From Proteus terrae (GTDB taxonomy: Bacteria > Pseudomonadota > Gammaproteobacteria > Enterobacterales > Enterobacteriaceae), in assembly GCF_003144325.1 (NCBI RefSeq), contig NZ_PENS01000020.1, forward strand, positions 1-61,955: a DNA stretch of 61,955 bases, written 5' to 3'. The notes beneath the pieces are model-generated. The model ran no database searches and had not been told where the DNA came from. It saw only the letters and a list, made by a program, of their open reading frames with translations. The translations under genes were made by a program, and so were the position numbers. The number at the start of each line of letters is the position of its first letter. Position 1 is the first letter of the stretch. Shown piece by piece: positions 47,365 through 58,574 of this stretch.

Positions 47365-47416
47365 CAGATACTCTCCCAATGCGCGCGAGCGCTCTCACAT
47401 TGCGTATAATTCGTCA

Positions 47417-48811
47417 TTATTGTTTATTGTGTTTACGTCCATAGACCAACCAAGTGATCAAGACGCAGGCGATATAAAATAGAACAAAGATTTTCATTGC
47501 ACCGGCAGGAGAGCCAGTCATAGCCAGTGATGTACCGAAAGCTTTAGGAATAAAGAAGCCGCCAATTGCACCAATAGCAGAGATAAAACCAAGTGCTGCT
47601 GCACTTTCTGTTACTGCTTCTTTTTGAGCGACTTCGTCTGAGGCACCTTGTGCTTTCATGCGATCGACTGTGATTTTTCTAAACACCACAGCAATCATTT
47701 GGAATGTAGAACCACTACCTAAACCAGCGGTTAAAAACAGCACCATAAAGACACCGAAGAAGGCGATAAATGAGCCACCAGCGCCATTTACAGGCAGTGT
47801 TAAGAAAAGCAGAGCAGAGAAAATCGCCATAATGATAAAGTTGATAAGTGTGACTCTAATACCACCAAATTTATCCGACAAAGCACCACCTACAGGGCGA
47901 GCTAAAGCACCTAATAAAGGTCCAAAGAACGCATAATGTAGAATGACGATATCTGGGAATTGGGTTTTAGATAACATCGCAAAACCCGCTGAAAAACCGA
48001 TAAATGAACCAAAAGAACACAGGTATAAAATACTTAACAGCCAGAGGTGACCACGTTTTAAAACAGGTAATTGCTGGCTTAAAGAGGCTTTGTTAGCTGC
48101 CAGATCGTTCATGCCAAACCAAGCAGCACAGGTCAGAATAAGTAAGAAAGGAACCCAAACCCATGCAGCATTTTCTAGCCATAAACGTGAACCATCAGGC
48201 TGAACAACACCGGGGCCACTAAACATAGCAAATACGCCAACACCAATCACTAATGGCGCAACCAATTGCATAACACTGACACCCAGATTGCCTAATCCGC
48301 CATTTAAACCTAATGCACCACCTTGACGTGCTTTAGGGAAGAAAAAGCTGATGTTTGCCATACTGGATGCAAAGTTTGCACCTGCAAAACCACATAGCAA
48401 TGAAATCACAATAAAGGTCGAATAAGACGTTGTGCTGTCTTGCACTGCAAAACCAAGCCAGATACAAGGAATGATGAGAAAGACGGTACTGATTGCTGTC
48501 CAGCGACGGCCGCCAAAAATAGGAATAACAAAAGAATAAGGAACGCGTAAAATAGCACCAGAGACTGAAGGCAGTGCAGTCAGCATAAACAACTGATCTG
48601 TGGTAAAGTTAAAACCTACTTTGTTCAAATTTACTGCAACTGCACTAAAAAGCATCCATACACAGAACGATAAAAGTAAACAAGGAACAGAAATCCATAA
48701 ATTGCGTGAAGCGATCTTTTGACCAGTCTTTTCCCAAAAAACTTTATCTTCAGGATGCCAATCTTCGATCACCCCTTTTCTCATTTTTTCTGGGTGTTGA
48801 GTGAGTGCCAT
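47417..48811 (-). CDS. narK: Nitrate/nitrite transporter NarK
   Basis: NarK exchanges nitrate for nitrite (or takes up nitrate with protons) across the inner membrane. The 464-residue MFS protein has 12 helices and the nitrate/nitrite signature glycine-rich motifs AGANFASSMANISFFFPKARQGGALGLNGGLGNLG and GSGSTFQMIAVVF. It precedes narG by 52 bp with no terminator between, so narKGHJI may form one transcript. An FNR site lies upstream. Confidence 0.96.
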   Translation of the reverse strand: MALTQHPEKMRKGVIEDWHPEDKVFWEKTGQKIASRNLWISVPCLLLSFCVWMLFSAVAVNLNKVGFNFTTDQLFMLTALPSVSGAILRVPYSFVIPIFGGRRWTAISTVFLIIPCIWLGFAVQDSTTSYSTFIVISLLCGFAGANFASSMANISFFFPKARQGGALGLNGGLGNLGVSVMQLVAPLVIGVGVFAMFSGPGVVQPDGSRLWLENAAWVWVPFLLILTCAAWFGMNDLAANKASLSQQLPVLKRGHLWLLSILYLCSFGSFIGFSAGFAMLSKTQFPDIVILHYAFFGPLLGALARPVGGALSDKFGGIRVTLINFIIMAIFSALLFLTLPVNGAGGSFIAFFGVFMVLFLTAGLGSGSTFQMIAVVFRKITVDRMKAQGASDEVAQKEAVTESAAALGFISAIGAIGGFFIPKAFGTSLAMTGSPAGAMKIFVLFYIACVLITWLVYGRKHNKQ

Positions 48812-49108
48812 AACAACCTCGATTAACGGTTAGATTGGCATCTTTGTACGATTAGAATTGTTAATTAGTCATGATCTGCATCAAGCAAAGATTTGTTTGA
48901 TTTTTAAGCTAAAGTCGTTATTTACACCTAAGTATTAATAGGATTATCCTTAATTTTTTATTTTAAATTAATAAGTTAAATTAAAAATACTATAATTTAG
49001 AAGTGAAATTACCTCCATCAGATATTTAGGGGTAACACTTTAGTGGTATATGACATTTGATGTATTTTTAAGGCAATATAGCGCCAGAATAAATTTGGAA
49101 AAATAACG
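48812..49108. promoter_or_regulatory. Divergent narK-narX control region with FNR and NarL sites
   Basis: ATGATCTGCATCAA (48871-48884) read on the minus strand is TTGATGCAGATCAT, 9 of 10 positions of the FNR consensus TTGAT-N4-ATCAA. NarL heptamer-like sequences are TACCTCC (49010-49016) and, on the minus strand, TACCCCT (49034-49028). These fit anaerobic and nitrate activation of narK and narX. Exact promoters were not placed. Confidence 0.75.
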
Positions 49109-50914
49109 ATGAGTACAAATAAAATCCAATGGCACTACCGTTTTTCAATTATTAATCAGATAGCGATATTAATGTTACTTTTCACTCTATTGGGTGTGGT
49201 GGGGATGGCGATTTCTAACCATATTATTTTGAGTGTACAAGGTAATGCTCATGCGATTAATAAATCTGGATCGCTACGGATGCAAAGCTATCGCTTGCTA
49301 TCTGCTTTACCCCTAGATGAGCAACATCGTTATTATCTTCACGAGTTAGAAACCGACTTAGACAGTGGTGAGTTACGTCAAGTCCTAAGCAATGGATCGC
49401 TACAATCACAATATGCTCAATTAAATACTTACTGGAAAGATACCCTAAAGCCAACCTTGCTTTATGCGCAACAACGCGATGAAGCCAAACAAGAGGTTGC
49501 CTTTTTTGTTTCACAGTTAGATAAATTAGTATTAAGTATCGATCAACTTACAGAGCAAAAAATCAGGCTGGTGGCTTATACCCAGCTTATTTTCACAGCG
49601 CTTACACTGCTATTGCTGTTTGGCTCTGTTTGGCATTTCCGCCGCCGTTTATTGCACCCTTGGCAACAACTTATGGCGATGGCAAATTCGATTGGTCATG
49701 GTAATTTTTCAGCCCGTTTCCACCAGCGTACACACCATGATGAAATTGCCACATTGGGTATTGCACTCAATACCATGTCAGAAGAGCTCTCTACACTGTA
49801 TAGCGAATTAGAAAAAAGAGTGATTGAAAAAACACACGACTTACAACAGAAAAATAAAGTACTCTCTTATCTCTATCACTCAAGCCAACAATTACACTCT
49901 CCTGCGCCACTTTGTGCCCGATTAAGACAGATATTATTTGAGCTTCAACAAATCATTCCTGATGCTTATTTACAGATACGGTTATATGAAGATAATCATC
50001 ACACACTCTTTAATGAGATCAGTTTAGAACCTCAACCACGCCCTGAACATTGCCCAGATCTACAATGTGAACGCTGTGATGAAACCGCTTCAGCCACCGT
50101 TCCACTACGCAGTGAACTATTGCATTGGGAACTAGCAGATCAAATCCATCGCTATGGATTATTTGTTATGCAATTACCTGAACATACCGCCCTGACGGAC
50201 GAACAGAATAATTTAATGCTATTACTGACAAAACAGATCTCAGCAATGCTGGCAATGGAACAGCAAAACGAGCAACAGCAGCAGCTTTTGTTAATGGATG
50301 AGCGTTCAGCAATCGCACGCGAATTACATGACTCTATTGCTCAATCGCTTTCTTGTTTAAAAATGCAAGTTAGCTATTTGCAGATGCAGTCAGAAACCTT
50401 ACCGGACAATTGCCAAAAGCTACTAAAAGAGATGCGAGAAGAGCTTAATGTGGCTTATCGCCAATTAAGAGAACTGTTAACCACATTTCGCTTAAAACTC
50501 ACTGAACCGGGATTGCTTGCAGCCTTGGAAGGTACACTGACTGAATTTAATCAGCGCCTTGGTTTTCCTATTAATTTTGACTATCAATTGCCCGCAAAAT
50601 GTGTGAACTCGCACCAAAGTATTCACGTTGTTCAAATCGTCCGTGAAGCCTTAAATAATATTTTGCAACATGCCAATGCCAATTGGGCTGAAGTTTCTTT
50701 ATCCCTAAATAATGGCATGGTTGAACTAAAAATTAATGATAATGGTGAAGGAATTAGCCCTAATCCTGAAAAACTAAATCATTATGGCCTTATTATTATG
50801 CGTGAACGCGCAAATAGCTTAAATGGTTCTTATACTATAAAAGTACGCGAACAGGGCGGTACTCAAGTGTTTGTTAAATTTCCATTAATAACTACTCATA
50901 AAGACCCTGTCTAA
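49109..50914 (+). CDS. narX: Nitrate/nitrite sensor histidine kinase NarX
   Basis: NarX detects periplasmic nitrate and nitrite and phosphorylates NarL. Two membrane helices (about 14-38 and 150-172) flank a periplasmic domain with the P-box nitrate-binding motif [20 protein letters not shown] domain, a Cys-rich central module ([11 protein letters not shown]) and the HisKA_3 domain follow, with phospho-acceptor His407 in [13 protein letters not shown]. The ATPase motif is NDNGEGI. Length is 601 residues. narL follows after 16 bp. Confidence 0.96.
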   Translation: MSTNKIQWHYRFSIINQIAILMLLFTLLGVVGMAISNHIILSVQGNAHAINKSGSLRMQSYRLLSALPLDEQHRYYLHELETDLDSGELRQVLSNGSLQSQYAQLNTYWKDTLKPTLLYAQQRDEAKQEVAFFVSQLDKLVLSIDQLTEQKIRLVAYTQLIFTALTLLLLFGSVWHFRRRLLHPWQQLMAMANSIGHGNFSARFHQRTHHDEIATLGIALNTMSEELSTLYSELEKRVIEKTHDLQQKNKVLSYLYHSSQQLHSPAPLCARLRQILFELQQIIPDAYLQIRLYEDNHHTLFNEISLEPQPRPEHCPDLQCERCDETASATVPLRSELLHWELADQIHRYGLFVMQLPEHTALTDEQNNLMLLLTKQISAMLAMEQQNEQQQQLLLMDERSAIARELHDSIAQSLSCLKMQVSYLQMQSETLPDNCQKLLKEMREELNVAYRQLRELLTTFRLKLTEPGLLAALEGTLTEFNQRLGFPINFDYQLPAKCVNSHQSIHVVQIVREALNNILQHANANWAEVSLSLNNGMVELKINDNGEGISPNPEKLNHYGLIIMRERANSLNGSYTIKVREQGGTQVFVKFPLITTHKDPV

Positions 50915-50930
50915 ATTGGAGCAAGTCGTA

Positions 50931-51593
50931 ATGAATAATATGGGATCCCCCGCAGAAAAAGCGACAATTTTACTCATTGATGATCACCCGATGCTACGCA
51001 ATGGTGTAAAACAACTTTTAAGTCTTGATACAACACTAACTGTCGTTGGGGAAGCGGGAGATGGTATTCAAGGTGTGAAGCTAGCTGAAGAGTTAGATCC
51101 TGATTTAATTTTACTGGATCTGAATATGCCTGGAATGAATGGTTTTGAAACGCTCGATCAACTGCGATTAAAGTCGTTATCAGGTCGGATCGTTGTTTTC
51201 AGCGTATCAAATTATAGTGATGATTTAGTCACAGCGTTAAAACGTGGTGCAGATGGTTATCTTCTAAAAGATATGGAACCTGAAGAATTACTGGCAGCTC
51301 TAAAACAGGCAGCGGCCGGAAAAATGGTCGTCAGCCCTGCGTTAACCCCTATTTTAGCCGAATCCTTACGTGAAGATCGCTCTGAGGGTGAACGTGATAT
51401 TGAACAACTCACCCCGCGTGAGCGCGATATTTTGAAACTGATAGCGCAAGGATTATCAAATAAAATGATCGCACGTAAGCTTGATATTACGGAAAGTACG
51501 GTCAAAGTACATGTAAAACATCTACTGAAAAAAATGAAGCTAAAATCTCGTGTTGAAGTTGCTGTTTGGGTTCATCAACAACGTGTCGATTAA
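50931..51593 (+). CDS. narL: Nitrate/nitrite response regulator NarL
   Basis: NarL is the response regulator that activates narK and narGHJI and represses frdABCD on nitrate. The receiver domain has [13 protein letters not shown] and the phospho-acceptor Asp in [12 protein letters not shown]; the C-terminal LuxR-type HTH is [47 protein letters not shown]-started frame opens at 50916; the ATG at 50931 follows GGAG by 9 bases and gives family length (220 residues). The stop codon overlaps that of the convergent LysR gene. Confidence 0.96.
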   Translation: MNNMGSPAEKATILLIDDHPMLRNGVKQLLSLDTTLTVVGEAGDGIQGVKLAEELDPDLILLDLNMPGMNGFETLDQLRLKSLSGRIVVFSVSNYSDDLVTALKRGADGYLLKDMEPEELLAALKQAAAGKMVVSPALTPILAESLREDRSEGERDIEQLTPRERDILKLIAQGLSNKMIARKLDITESTVKVHVKHLLKKMKLKSRVEVAVWVHQQRVD

Positions 51594-52492
51594 TTAAAGT
51601 TAGGAACAATGGGCTGGTGAGTACTCATCAGCTCAACTAACTCTTTCGCCCCTTTCTGTAACGACTCCCCTTTTAGCCACATAGCATGAATAGGCAATCG
51701 TAATTCATTTTTCGTATTCTTAAACTGAATCTGTTTTAATTTACCTTTTTGCAATTGAGTATAAATCAGCGAATACGGTAAATTACCCCACCCCATCCCT
51801 GCTTCAACCATACCTAATGCCATTTGAAAGCTATCTGTTTGCCAATAATTCGTCGCCACTAATGAGCGCTCATCTCTTAACTCTTTGGTGTGACTTGCGA
51901 TCATAATTTGGCGAACATTCACAAGATCCTCAATAAACACACTTGCAGGGTGTGCCAATGCAATATGACTTGCAGAGATTGTTGCGACCAATGACTCAGA
52001 ACCAAGATATTGAAACTGCTCATCACCATTCACATACAAGCCCCCATAAACTAGGCTCAGTTGAATTTTATGTGAATGTAACATCTCAATAATGTCATCT
52101 TGTGCCGCGGTTATCACATTCACATTAAGTAATGGATAACGTTGCGTTAATTCAGATAACGCAGGTAATAAATAATCAGGATTAATATCAGCGGCAACAC
52201 CAATATTTAAGACACTTTCGAGATCCATCGAAAGCTCTTGTGCATGCACTTGTAATAATTTTAATTGCTCTGCGATCATTCTGGCATGAGGTTCAAGTGC
52301 TTTGGCTTTTTCAGTTGGCTGAGGCTCTCGTGATGAGCGCTCAAAAAGCGCATAACCTAATTCAGCTTCCATATTAGCAATTGCCATGCTGACTGCTGAT
52401 GGAACGCGTTTTAATGAACGTGCAGCCGCAGAGAAAGATCCCTTATCCATCACTGCTAAAAATATCGCAATATGTTCACTTGAGAACTGCAT
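51590..52492 (-). CDS. LysR-family transcriptional regulator, probably of the adjacent PACE gene
   Basis: Residues 1-60 hold the LysR helix-turn-helix ([44 protein letters not shown]) and the rest is the co-inducer domain. The ATG at 52492 follows AGGAG by 5 bases; the open frame goes eight codons further. Length is 300 residues. It is divergent from a PACE efflux gene 110 bp away, the same layout as aceR-aceI in Acinetobacter. Its stop codon overlaps narL's, so its 3' end is convergent with narXL. Confidence 0.9.
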   Translation of the reverse strand: MQFSSEHIAIFLAVMDKGSFSAAARSLKRVPSAVSMAIANMEAELGYALFERSSREPQPTEKAKALEPHARMIAEQLKLLQVHAQELSMDLESVLNIGVAADINPDYLLPALSELTQRYPLLNVNVITAAQDDIIEMLHSHKIQLSLVYGGLYVNGDEQFQYLGSESLVATISASHIALAHPASVFIEDLVNVRQIMIASHTKELRDERSLVATNYWQTDSFQMALGMVEAGMGWGNLPYSLIYTQLQKGKLKQIQFKNTKNELRLPIHAMWLKGESLQKGAKELVELMSTHQPIVPNFN

Positions 52493-52602
52493 GTTCACTC
52501 CTGATGTTTCAGTCAAATTGATACTAGCTAACTTTTTCTATCATTCTTGCTGATTTATCTTACGATGCTTAACGACACAGATCCACAGAAAAAGAGAGCA
52601 CA

Positions 52603-53043
52603 ATGCAAGGTATCAAACGAAAAATTGTCTACGTGACAGCTTATGAAATTTTTGGCTGGGTTATTTCATCAGTCGGGCTTGCACTTTTGGCTGATAGCTC
52701 AACAGCAGTAACAGGCCCATTAGCGTTGGTGATCACAACAATCGCGGTGAGTTGGAATTTTATTTATAACTGCATATTTGAGTTTTGGGAAAGCCGACAA
52801 GTTTCGAGAATTCGAACGTTTAGACGCCGCCTAGTACATGCAATTGGATTTCAGCTAACACTGGTACTCTATTTAATTCCACTGATTGCATGGTGGCTTA
52901 ATGTTTCATTGTGGCAAGCGTTAGTTATGGACTTTGCACTGATCATCATTATCCCTTGTTATACCTTCGTTTATAACTGGGTATTTGACAAAATTTTTGG
53001 CTTACCAAAATCTGCATTACCTGAGAATGCACCCGCTGCCTAA
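52603..53043 (+). CDS. PACE-family multidrug/biocide efflux protein (AceI-like)
   Basis: PACE (proteobacterial antimicrobial compound efflux) proteins export biocides such as chlorhexidine and short-chain diamines. The 146-residue protein has four membrane helices in two related halves: KRKIVYVTAYEIFGWVISS and RRRLVHAIGFQLTLVLYLIP open each half, and NFIYNCIFE and YTFVYNWVFD close them, which is the tandem bacterial transmembrane pair pattern. Glu15 of YEIFG corresponds to the conserved acidic residue in AceI. The substrate is unknown. Divergent LysR gene suggests inducible expression. Confidence 0.92.
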   Translation: MQGIKRKIVYVTAYEIFGWVISSVGLALLADSSTAVTGPLALVITTIAVSWNFIYNCIFEFWESRQVSRIRTFRRRLVHAIGFQLTLVLYLIPLIAWWLNVSLWQALVMDFALIIIIPCYTFVYNWVFDKIFGLPKSALPENAPAA

Positions 53044-53061
53044 GCAACAAATTAAGTAAGG

Positions 53062-53092
53062 AGAGTGATCCCAATAACGGATCACTCTTTAA
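53062..53092 (+). terminator. Hairpin after the PACE gene
   Basis: AGAGTGATCC and GGATCACTCT form a 10-bp stem around CAATAAC, followed by TTAAC. It overlaps the 3' end of the convergent 76-residue gene at 53082. Confidence 0.7.
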
Positions 53093-53312
53093 CAGGATAG
53101 ATATCTTCTAACGCAAATTGCTCAATGCCACCTTCTAACTCGCAACGACCTAATCCAATATTTTTGTCATCAGCCGTTGTTCTTCTTAACAATTTACCCG
53201 TCACTTGAGAAAGCGTTGAGTCAATTTCAATCACACGGTAATACTCTTTCATATAGCTCTCTTCACCCAGCGCCATATAAACTAAAAACTCATCACCTGT
53301 TTTAATATTCAT
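53082..53312 (-). CDS. Small acidic protein of unknown function
   Basis: I do not recognise this 76-residue protein. It is soluble-looking, acidic, with no signal peptide or membrane helix. The pattern MNIKTGDEFLVYMALGEESYMKEYYRVIEIDSTLSQVTGKLLRR suggests a small beta-barrel-like domain. It is convergent with the PACE gene, whose hairpin covers its stop, and lies upstream of the TauE/SafE gene on the same strand. An AAG-rich weak ribosome-binding site precedes the ATG. Coding use resembles the neighbours. Confidence 0.55.
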   Translation of the reverse strand: MNIKTGDEFLVYMALGEESYMKEYYRVIEIDSTLSQVTGKLLRRTTADDKNIGLGRCELEGGIEQFALEDIYPVKE

Positions 53313-53415
53313 CTCGCTGTACTTACTCTTAGTAGTTAATCTAATGATGATAGAATAAGTTTAGTCTAACTAAAGGTAGTAAGAGAAAGATTGACTCACT
53401 CGATATTACATTAAG

Positions 53416-54213
53416 TTAATTTATTAATTTCCAACTCATCATAATGATGCTGATCAGAATAAAAGACAGTGTTAAGTATTGGAAAAAACGCTCTGATAAA
53501 TACACAAGTAAATAGCGAGCTAATGGGATGGAGAGTAATGAACCTAAGCATAGAATAAGTGCTGTGTGAACATCGGTATAACCACCAGCGCTATAAGCAA
53601 TAGCAGAGCCACCAGAAAGGATCGTGGTAATAAAAATAGAAGTGCCGATTGCCTCTTTAATACCCATTTGGGCAAAACGCATTAATACCGGTAACACCAC
53701 TAATCCTCCGCCGACACCTGTTGCACCAAGCACAAACCCGGCACTCATTCCTGGTACAAATAAGGAAGAAAAAGTCACTGTAGAAGGTGGTGGTAAAGCA
53801 ATTAAAGGATCTGAAATTGCTGACCTTCTTACCATTCGTTGTAAAAATAAGACCAATGAAAATACGATAGCAACGATCATCAAAATATTAATCGCTGATT
53901 CAACACGATCGTAATATTGAGGTTGTGATCCCAGCCATGTCACACCATAACTGGCTAAAAATGTTGCCGGAAACATTATCCCTAAGATCAATAGTGCGGG
54001 TTTTAATGGGATATTACCTAACCGAAAATGAATATAAGAAGATGAGAGCTTCATTAGCATCGAGAGTAAATTTGCTGTTGCAACCGCAGCTAATGCATTC
54101 ATACCAAAAAGATAAATAAGAACAGGTAATAAAATAACACCACCACCTACACCGGTCGTTGTAATAACTAACCCGATTGCAGCACCGATAAGTAGTTGTG
54201 TTACAAGCAACAT
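53416..54213 (-). CDS. TauE/SafE-family sulfite/organoanion exporter
   Basis: TauE/SafE permeases move sulfite, sulfoacetate or related organic anions across the inner membrane. The 265-residue protein has eight membrane helices in two repeats, each with the family motif TTGVGGGVILLPVLIYLFGM or ATGVGGGLVVLPVLMRFAQMG. An upstream frame runs to 54276; the ATG at 54213 follows AAGGAAATAAG and starts the first helix, so it is chosen. The substrate is not indicated by neighbours. Confidence 0.9.
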   Translation of the reverse strand: MLLVTQLLIGAAIGLVITTTGVGGGVILLPVLIYLFGMNALAAVATANLLSMLMKLSSSYIHFRLGNIPLKPALLILGIMFPATFLASYGVTWLGSQPQYYDRVESAINILMIVAIVFSLVLFLQRMVRRSAISDPLIALPPPSTVTFSSLFVPGMSAGFVLGATGVGGGLVVLPVLMRFAQMGIKEAIGTSIFITTILSGGSAIAYSAGGYTDVHTALILCLGSLLSIPLARYLLVYLSERFFQYLTLSFILISIIMMSWKLIN

Positions 54214-54320
54214 CTTATTTCCTTTTTGGTTAAAATTTAACAAGCTTCGATTATAGGCAAAATAACTTATAACCAAAAGGAATTAGATATAACAAATAGG
54301 AATATAAATAAAGTTATTAT

Positions 54321-54361
54321 AAAAAAGCCCCTTAATATGAAGTTACCTCATATTAAAGGGC
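54321..54361 (-). terminator. Terminator of the 5-oxoproline operon
   Basis: On the minus strand CCCTTTAATATGA and TCATATTAAGGGG form a long stem around GGTAACT, followed by CTTTTTTATAA. It lies 53-93 bp after the biotin carboxylase stop. Confidence 0.9.
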
Positions 54362-54413
54362 CGATATTAATGATAGATATTATTATTAATCAATAAGTTA
54401 ATTTTTAATACGC

Positions 54414-56159
54414 TTAATTGATTTCAGCTAAAACTGTTTCTGCTGAAAAATAGTCACCTGTTTTCGCTTTTTGCAGTAGTACACCATCACAAGAAGCTAC
54501 TACCTGAACTTCCATTTTCATCGCTTCCATAATGGCAATAACATCACCCTCTTTAACTTTGTCGCCATCAGCTAAGATCCAGCTATGTAATACACCAGAG
54601 ATGGGTGCAGTGACTGTTTTTTCATTCTCTTCTTTCTCATGAGAGGCATTAATTGCTGTTGGTATTACCGCAGAGAGCGATAGTAATTGAGCAGGTAAAG
54701 CGAGTTCATGACGACGGCCATCAATTTCAATAAAAGTACGAACAAGCTCTTCATTTTTTGCAGGTGTGCTACGAGGGAAATGGGTATTTTTTGCCTGAAA
54801 ATCTGTTTCAATCCAACGGGTATGCACTTTGAAATCTTCAGTAAAATCGGCATGCTCCATCATTTCACAATGGAAAGGCAATACACTTGCTACCCCTTCA
54901 ATTTTAAATTCGGATAATGCTCGACGAGCCCGTGCAATGGCTTGTTCACGAGTTGCACCTGTCACTATCAATTTTGCCATCATAGAATCGAATTGGCGTG
55001 AAACCTGATTATTTTCAGTAACACCACTATCTACACGAACACCTGGGCCTGAAGGCTCATAGAAATGCGTAATTAAACCTGGGGTAGGTAAAAAGCCTTT
55101 CGCGGGATCTTCTGCATTGATCCTAAATTCAAAAGAGTGCCCCCGAGGAACAGGCGTTTTATCAATACTTAGCGGTAAACCTTCAGCAATACGCAATTGC
55201 TCGATCACTAAATCGATACCCGCCGTTTCTTCTGTAACAGGATGCTCCACTTGTAAGCGTGTATTCACTTCTAAAAATGAGATAGTGCCATTTGCACTTA
55301 ATAAAAACTCAACTGTACCTGCACCCACATAACCTGCTTTAGCACAAATATCTTTAGCCGACTGGTGAATACGTTCACGTTGTTCGTCTGTCAAATAAGG
55401 TGCTGGCGCTTCTTCAATAAGCTTTTGATTACGTCGCTGTAACGAACAATCTCGTGTTCCGACAACAACAACATTGCCCAGTTTGTCTGCGATAATTTGC
55501 GCTTCGATATGACGAGGTTTATCTAGAAATTGCTCAACATAACATTCACCACGACCAAATGCAGTTACAGCTTCTCGTACAGCAGAATGGTAAAGCTCTT
55601 CAATTTCTTCCATTTTATGAGCGATCTTCAAACCTCGTCCACCACCACCAAAAGCAGCTTTAATGGCAACAGGTAGACCATGCTGTTTAGCAAAATCGAG
55701 AACCTCTTTGGCATCATTAACGGGATCAGCCGTACCATTTACAAGAGGAGCACCAACAGATTGTGCAATTTTACGAGCTTTCACTTTGTCACCAAGCACT
55801 TCTATCGTTTCTGGGTTAGGGCCGATCCAAATAAATCCTGCGTCTTGTACCGCTTTTGCAAAATCAGCTCGCTCAGAAAGAAAACCGTAACCGGGATGGA
55901 TCATTGTGGCATTAGCTTTATGGGCAATATCAATGATTTTATTAATATCTAGATAGCTTTCTTTCGGCAAATTACCATTGAGTCCATAAGCTTCATCAGC
56001 AAGACGAACGTGTAGTGCATCAATATCATCATTGGCATAAATAGCGATGGAAGTCGCACCATAGTCCTGACAAGCTCGAATAATACGAACAGCGATTTCA
56101 CCTCTGTTGGCAATAAGTACTCTATGCTTCACTCGTTGTTTTTGGTTAATTGTTGTCAT
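54414..56159 (-). CDS. Biotin carboxylase fused to biotin carboxyl carrier domain
   Basis: The 581-residue protein joins an AccC-type biotin carboxylase (residues 1-445) to a C-terminal BCCP domain. ATP-grasp motif [13 protein letters not shown] and [16 protein letters not shown] are present; the biotin acceptor Lys548 is in EAMKMEV. The gene has no carboxyltransferase partner of acetyl/propionyl-CoA type beside it. It follows the fused PxpB-PxpC gene by 17 bp and is the last gene of the operon. The ATG at 56159 follows AGGAG by 10 bases; an upstream in-frame ATG only 1 base from that site is unlikely. The layout mirrors urea carboxylase split in two. Confidence 0.9.
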   Translation of the reverse strand: MTTINQKQRVKHRVLIANRGEIAVRIIRACQDYGATSIAIYANDDIDALHVRLADEAYGLNGNLPKESYLDINKIIDIAHKANATMIHPGYGFLSERADFAKAVQDAGFIWIGPNPETIEVLGDKVKARKIAQSVGAPLVNGTADPVNDAKEVLDFAKQHGLPVAIKAAFGGGGRGLKIAHKMEEIEELYHSAVREAVTAFGRGECYVEQFLDKPRHIEAQIIADKLGNVVVVGTRDCSLQRRNQKLIEEAPAPYLTDEQRERIHQSAKDICAKAGYVGAGTVEFLLSANGTISFLEVNTRLQVEHPVTEETAGIDLVIEQLRIAEGLPLSIDKTPVPRGHSFEFRINAEDPAKGFLPTPGLITHFYEPSGPGVRVDSGVTENNQVSRQFDSMMAKLIVTGATREQAIARARRALSEFKIEGVASVLPFHCEMMEHADFTEDFKVHTRWIETDFQAKNTHFPRSTPAKNEELVRTFIEIDGRRHELALPAQLLSLSAVIPTAINASHEKEENEKTVTAPISGVLHSWILADGDKVKEGDVIAIMEAMKMEVQVVASCDGVLLQKAKTGDYFSAETVLAEIN

Positions 56160-56175
56160 GAGTGGCATTCTCCTA

Positions 56176-57753
56176 TCAATATTCTTGAAATTCGGTAATT
56201 GGATTAAAACGAATTTTAGCGTTAACAGGGATCTGCCCTGCAAGTGGTAAGTGATATTCAGCAACTGCGCCGATAACAGGATATCCTCCTGTTAACGGGT
56301 GATCGTTAAGAAACAAAACTGGTTGCCCATTAATCGGAACTTGTATTGCACCGATGCAAGTGCCTTCACTCGATAGTTCTTGTTGTTGTTCGCGTACAAG
56401 AGGTGTTTCGCCCAATAAACGTAACCCAATACGGTTAGATTGTGGTGTCACTTGCCATAATTGAGAGGTTAATGTCTTTATAGCTTCACTGGTAAACCAG
56501 TCGGTGCGGGGGCCTAAAACAACATCAAGCGTGACGATATCACCTTGTTTTGGCAGTGTTGATGTCGGCTGTTCATTAGTAAGAATACCGTTCGAGGTAC
56601 TTTCATTATTTAAATGAAGTACATCACCTTCTTGCAAAGCATTAGGGCCAATTTGTGCCAAAGTATCAAATGCATAACTACCTAACACCTTTGGTAATTC
56701 AAACCCTCCTCTCACGGCAAGATAGCTACGTACACCAGTTTTTGGCATACCTAAAATAATTTCATCGCCACAGCGAACATCAATAGGTTGATAACCAGAT
56801 AAGAATTCATTCTCACCCGACTCATGTTTTAGCGTAATGGAACAATCCGCCCCTGTTAAAGCGATCACACAATCTTGTCGTGCTTTAAGCATCAGTCCAC
56901 CTTGGGTTATCTCAAGTGCAACAAAAGTTGTGGGATTACCCACTAAACGATTGGCCGCATGTAAAGCGGGTTTATCAAGTGCACCTGAAGCAGATACTCC
57001 CATTGATGCGGCACCAATACGCCCTTCATCTTGAAATAAAGTTTGTAACCCTGCTGAAATAACATATAACCCTTTATCATTTAATGAGAGCGGGGAAGCG
57101 ACTACGGCTTTTTTCTCCGGTAGTGAAACGGTTATCGGTGATTTTTGTGCATCAACAAAATGCACTTCATTTCCCGGTAATAAAAAAGCGGGTTGTTCAC
57201 GAGAGAGATCCCACATCTTTATTTCTGTGGTACCAATAAGTTGCCAACCTCCAGGGCTTTGTTGCGGATAAACACCACTAAATTCGCCAGCTAATCCGAC
57301 CGACCCTGCGGGGATGCGTGTACGAGGCGTTTTGCGACGAGGCACATAAAGCTGAGTTTCATCAGCAATCAAATAAGCAAAACCCGGAGCGAAACCAGTG
57401 AATGCAACTTGATAGGTTTGTTCTGTATGTCTGCGGATCACTTCACTGGTCGCGATCCCTAATAATTCAGCGACCTCATTAAGATCCTCACCTTGATAAT
57501 GAACAGGGATCGTTAATGATTGTGTTTGACGTGCTGATACCGCTTTGACTTCTAATTGTCGAAGTTGAAATACAAGTTCTTCAGCCGTGATTAGCCACGG
57601 TGTATAGTGAATTAAGAGTGTTTTCGCCGCAGGTACAATGTCTTGAATAGCAGTAATATCCGCTTGTTTAACGGATTCATACAATGCGAGCGTCTCTTTT
57701 AAAGAGGAAAGCTCAACAAGTAAATGGGATAAGTTAACGGGTAAAAAGCGCAA
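56176..57753 (-). CDS. 5-oxoprolinase subunits B and C fused (PxpB-PxpC; KipI-KipA)
   Basis: PxpABC hydrolyses 5-oxoproline to L-glutamate with ATP. Residues about 1-215 are PxpB/KipI-like (carboxyltransferase domain 1: [39 protein letters not shown]). Residues about 225-525 are PxpC/KipA-like (carboxyltransferase domain 2: [30 protein letters not shown]). In E. coli and B. subtilis these are separate proteins; here they are one 525-residue chain. Same two domains form the carboxyltransferase of urea carboxylase. It sits between the DUF1445 and biotin carboxylase genes. Confidence 0.92.
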   Translation of the reverse strand: MRFLPVNLSHLLVELSSLKETLALYESVKQADITAIQDIVPAAKTLLIHYTPWLITAEELVFQLRQLEVKAVSARQTQSLTIPVHYQGEDLNEVAELLGIATSEVIRRHTEQTYQVAFTGFAPGFAYLIADETQLYVPRRKTPRTRIPAGSVGLAGEFSGVYPQQSPGGWQLIGTTEIKMWDLSREQPAFLLPGNEVHFVDAQKSPITVSLPEKKAVVASPLSLNDKGLYVISAGLQTLFQDEGRIGAASMGVSASGALDKPALHAANRLVGNPTTFVALEITQGGLMLKARQDCVIALTGADCSITLKHESGENEFLSGYQPIDVRCGDEIILGMPKTGVRSYLAVRGGFELPKVLGSYAFDTLAQIGPNALQEGDVLHLNNESTSNGILTNEQPTSTLPKQGDIVTLDVVLGPRTDWFTSEAIKTLTSQLWQVTPQSNRIGLRLLGETPLVREQQQELSSEGTCIGAIQVPINGQPVLFLNDHPLTGGYPVIGAVAEYHLPLAGQIPVNAKIRFNPITEFQEY

Positions 57754-57767
57754 AGTATCTTCCTCCC

Positions 57768-58574
57768 TTATACGTGATAAGTCGCATCGGGCACATCAGT
57801 AATAAACATATGCCCCGGAGCATGGCTAAGTGCGAAAGGAACACCTGAACGCATCACTGCTGCTTGTGGAGTCACACCACAAGCCCAAAAGACGGGGATC
57901 TCGCCTTCTTCAATTCTCACGGGTGAGCCAAAATCTGGCGACATAATATCTTTAATACCCAAAGCGTCGGGCGAGCCAATATGTACGGGAGCACCATGTA
58001 CAGAAGGGAAACGACCACTGATCATCACTGCATCAGCGACTCTGTCAGCAGGAACAGGGCGCATTGAAACCACTAATTCACCTTCTAATCGCCCAGCAGG
58101 ACGACACAAGCGATTCGTTTTATACATCGGTACATTGCAGTTATCTGTGATATGACGAATTTCAATACCCGCTTCTAACATGGGTGTTTCGAAAGTAAAA
58201 CTACAACCAATAAGAAACGTAACAAGATCGGGATGTTGTGCCCAAATTTCAGTAGCATCCGTAATTTCATCCGCTAATTTGCCATTTTCCCAAACACGGT
58301 AAAGAGGAATGTCAGTACGCAGATCGGCACCTTTCGCTAAAACAGTACGATAACTACCTGATTCACAAACATCTAATATCGGACAACTTTTCGGGTTACG
58401 TTGAGCGTAGAGCAGAAAATCAAATGCCCAATCACGAGGTAAGCTAATCATATTAGCTTGTGTCATGCCTTTAGCCATACCTGCTGTTGGTATGGCTAAA
58501 CCATTGCGAATAGCCAATCGAGCTTCTTGTGCTTTGGCAATTGCATCCGCAGTCGCTTGCATTAAATGAGTCAT
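57768..58574 (-). CDS. DUF1445 protein (YcsI-like; D-glutamate cyclase-related)
   Basis: The 268-residue protein is of the DUF1445 family, usually listed as putative hydro-lyase. The mammalian mitochondrial homologue (DGLUCY) converts D-glutamate to 5-oxo-D-proline. Motifs present include [35 protein letters not shown] and GSPDALGI. In B. subtilis ycsI lies in the ycsFGI-kipIA cluster; here it is between pxpA (4-bp overlap) and the fused pxpBC (14 bp). A role in feeding 5-oxoproline to PxpABC is inferred. Confidence 0.88.
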   Translation of the reverse strand: MTHLMQATADAIAKAQEARLAIRNGLAIPTAGMAKGMTQANMISLPRDWAFDFLLYAQRNPKSCPILDVCESGSYRTVLAKGADLRTDIPLYRVWENGKLADEITDATEIWAQHPDLVTFLIGCSFTFETPMLEAGIEIRHITDNCNVPMYKTNRLCRPAGRLEGELVVSMRPVPADRVADAVMISGRFPSVHGAPVHIGSPDALGIKDIMSPDFGSPVRIEEGEIPVFWACGVTPQAAVMRSGVPFALSHAPGHMFITDVPDATYHV

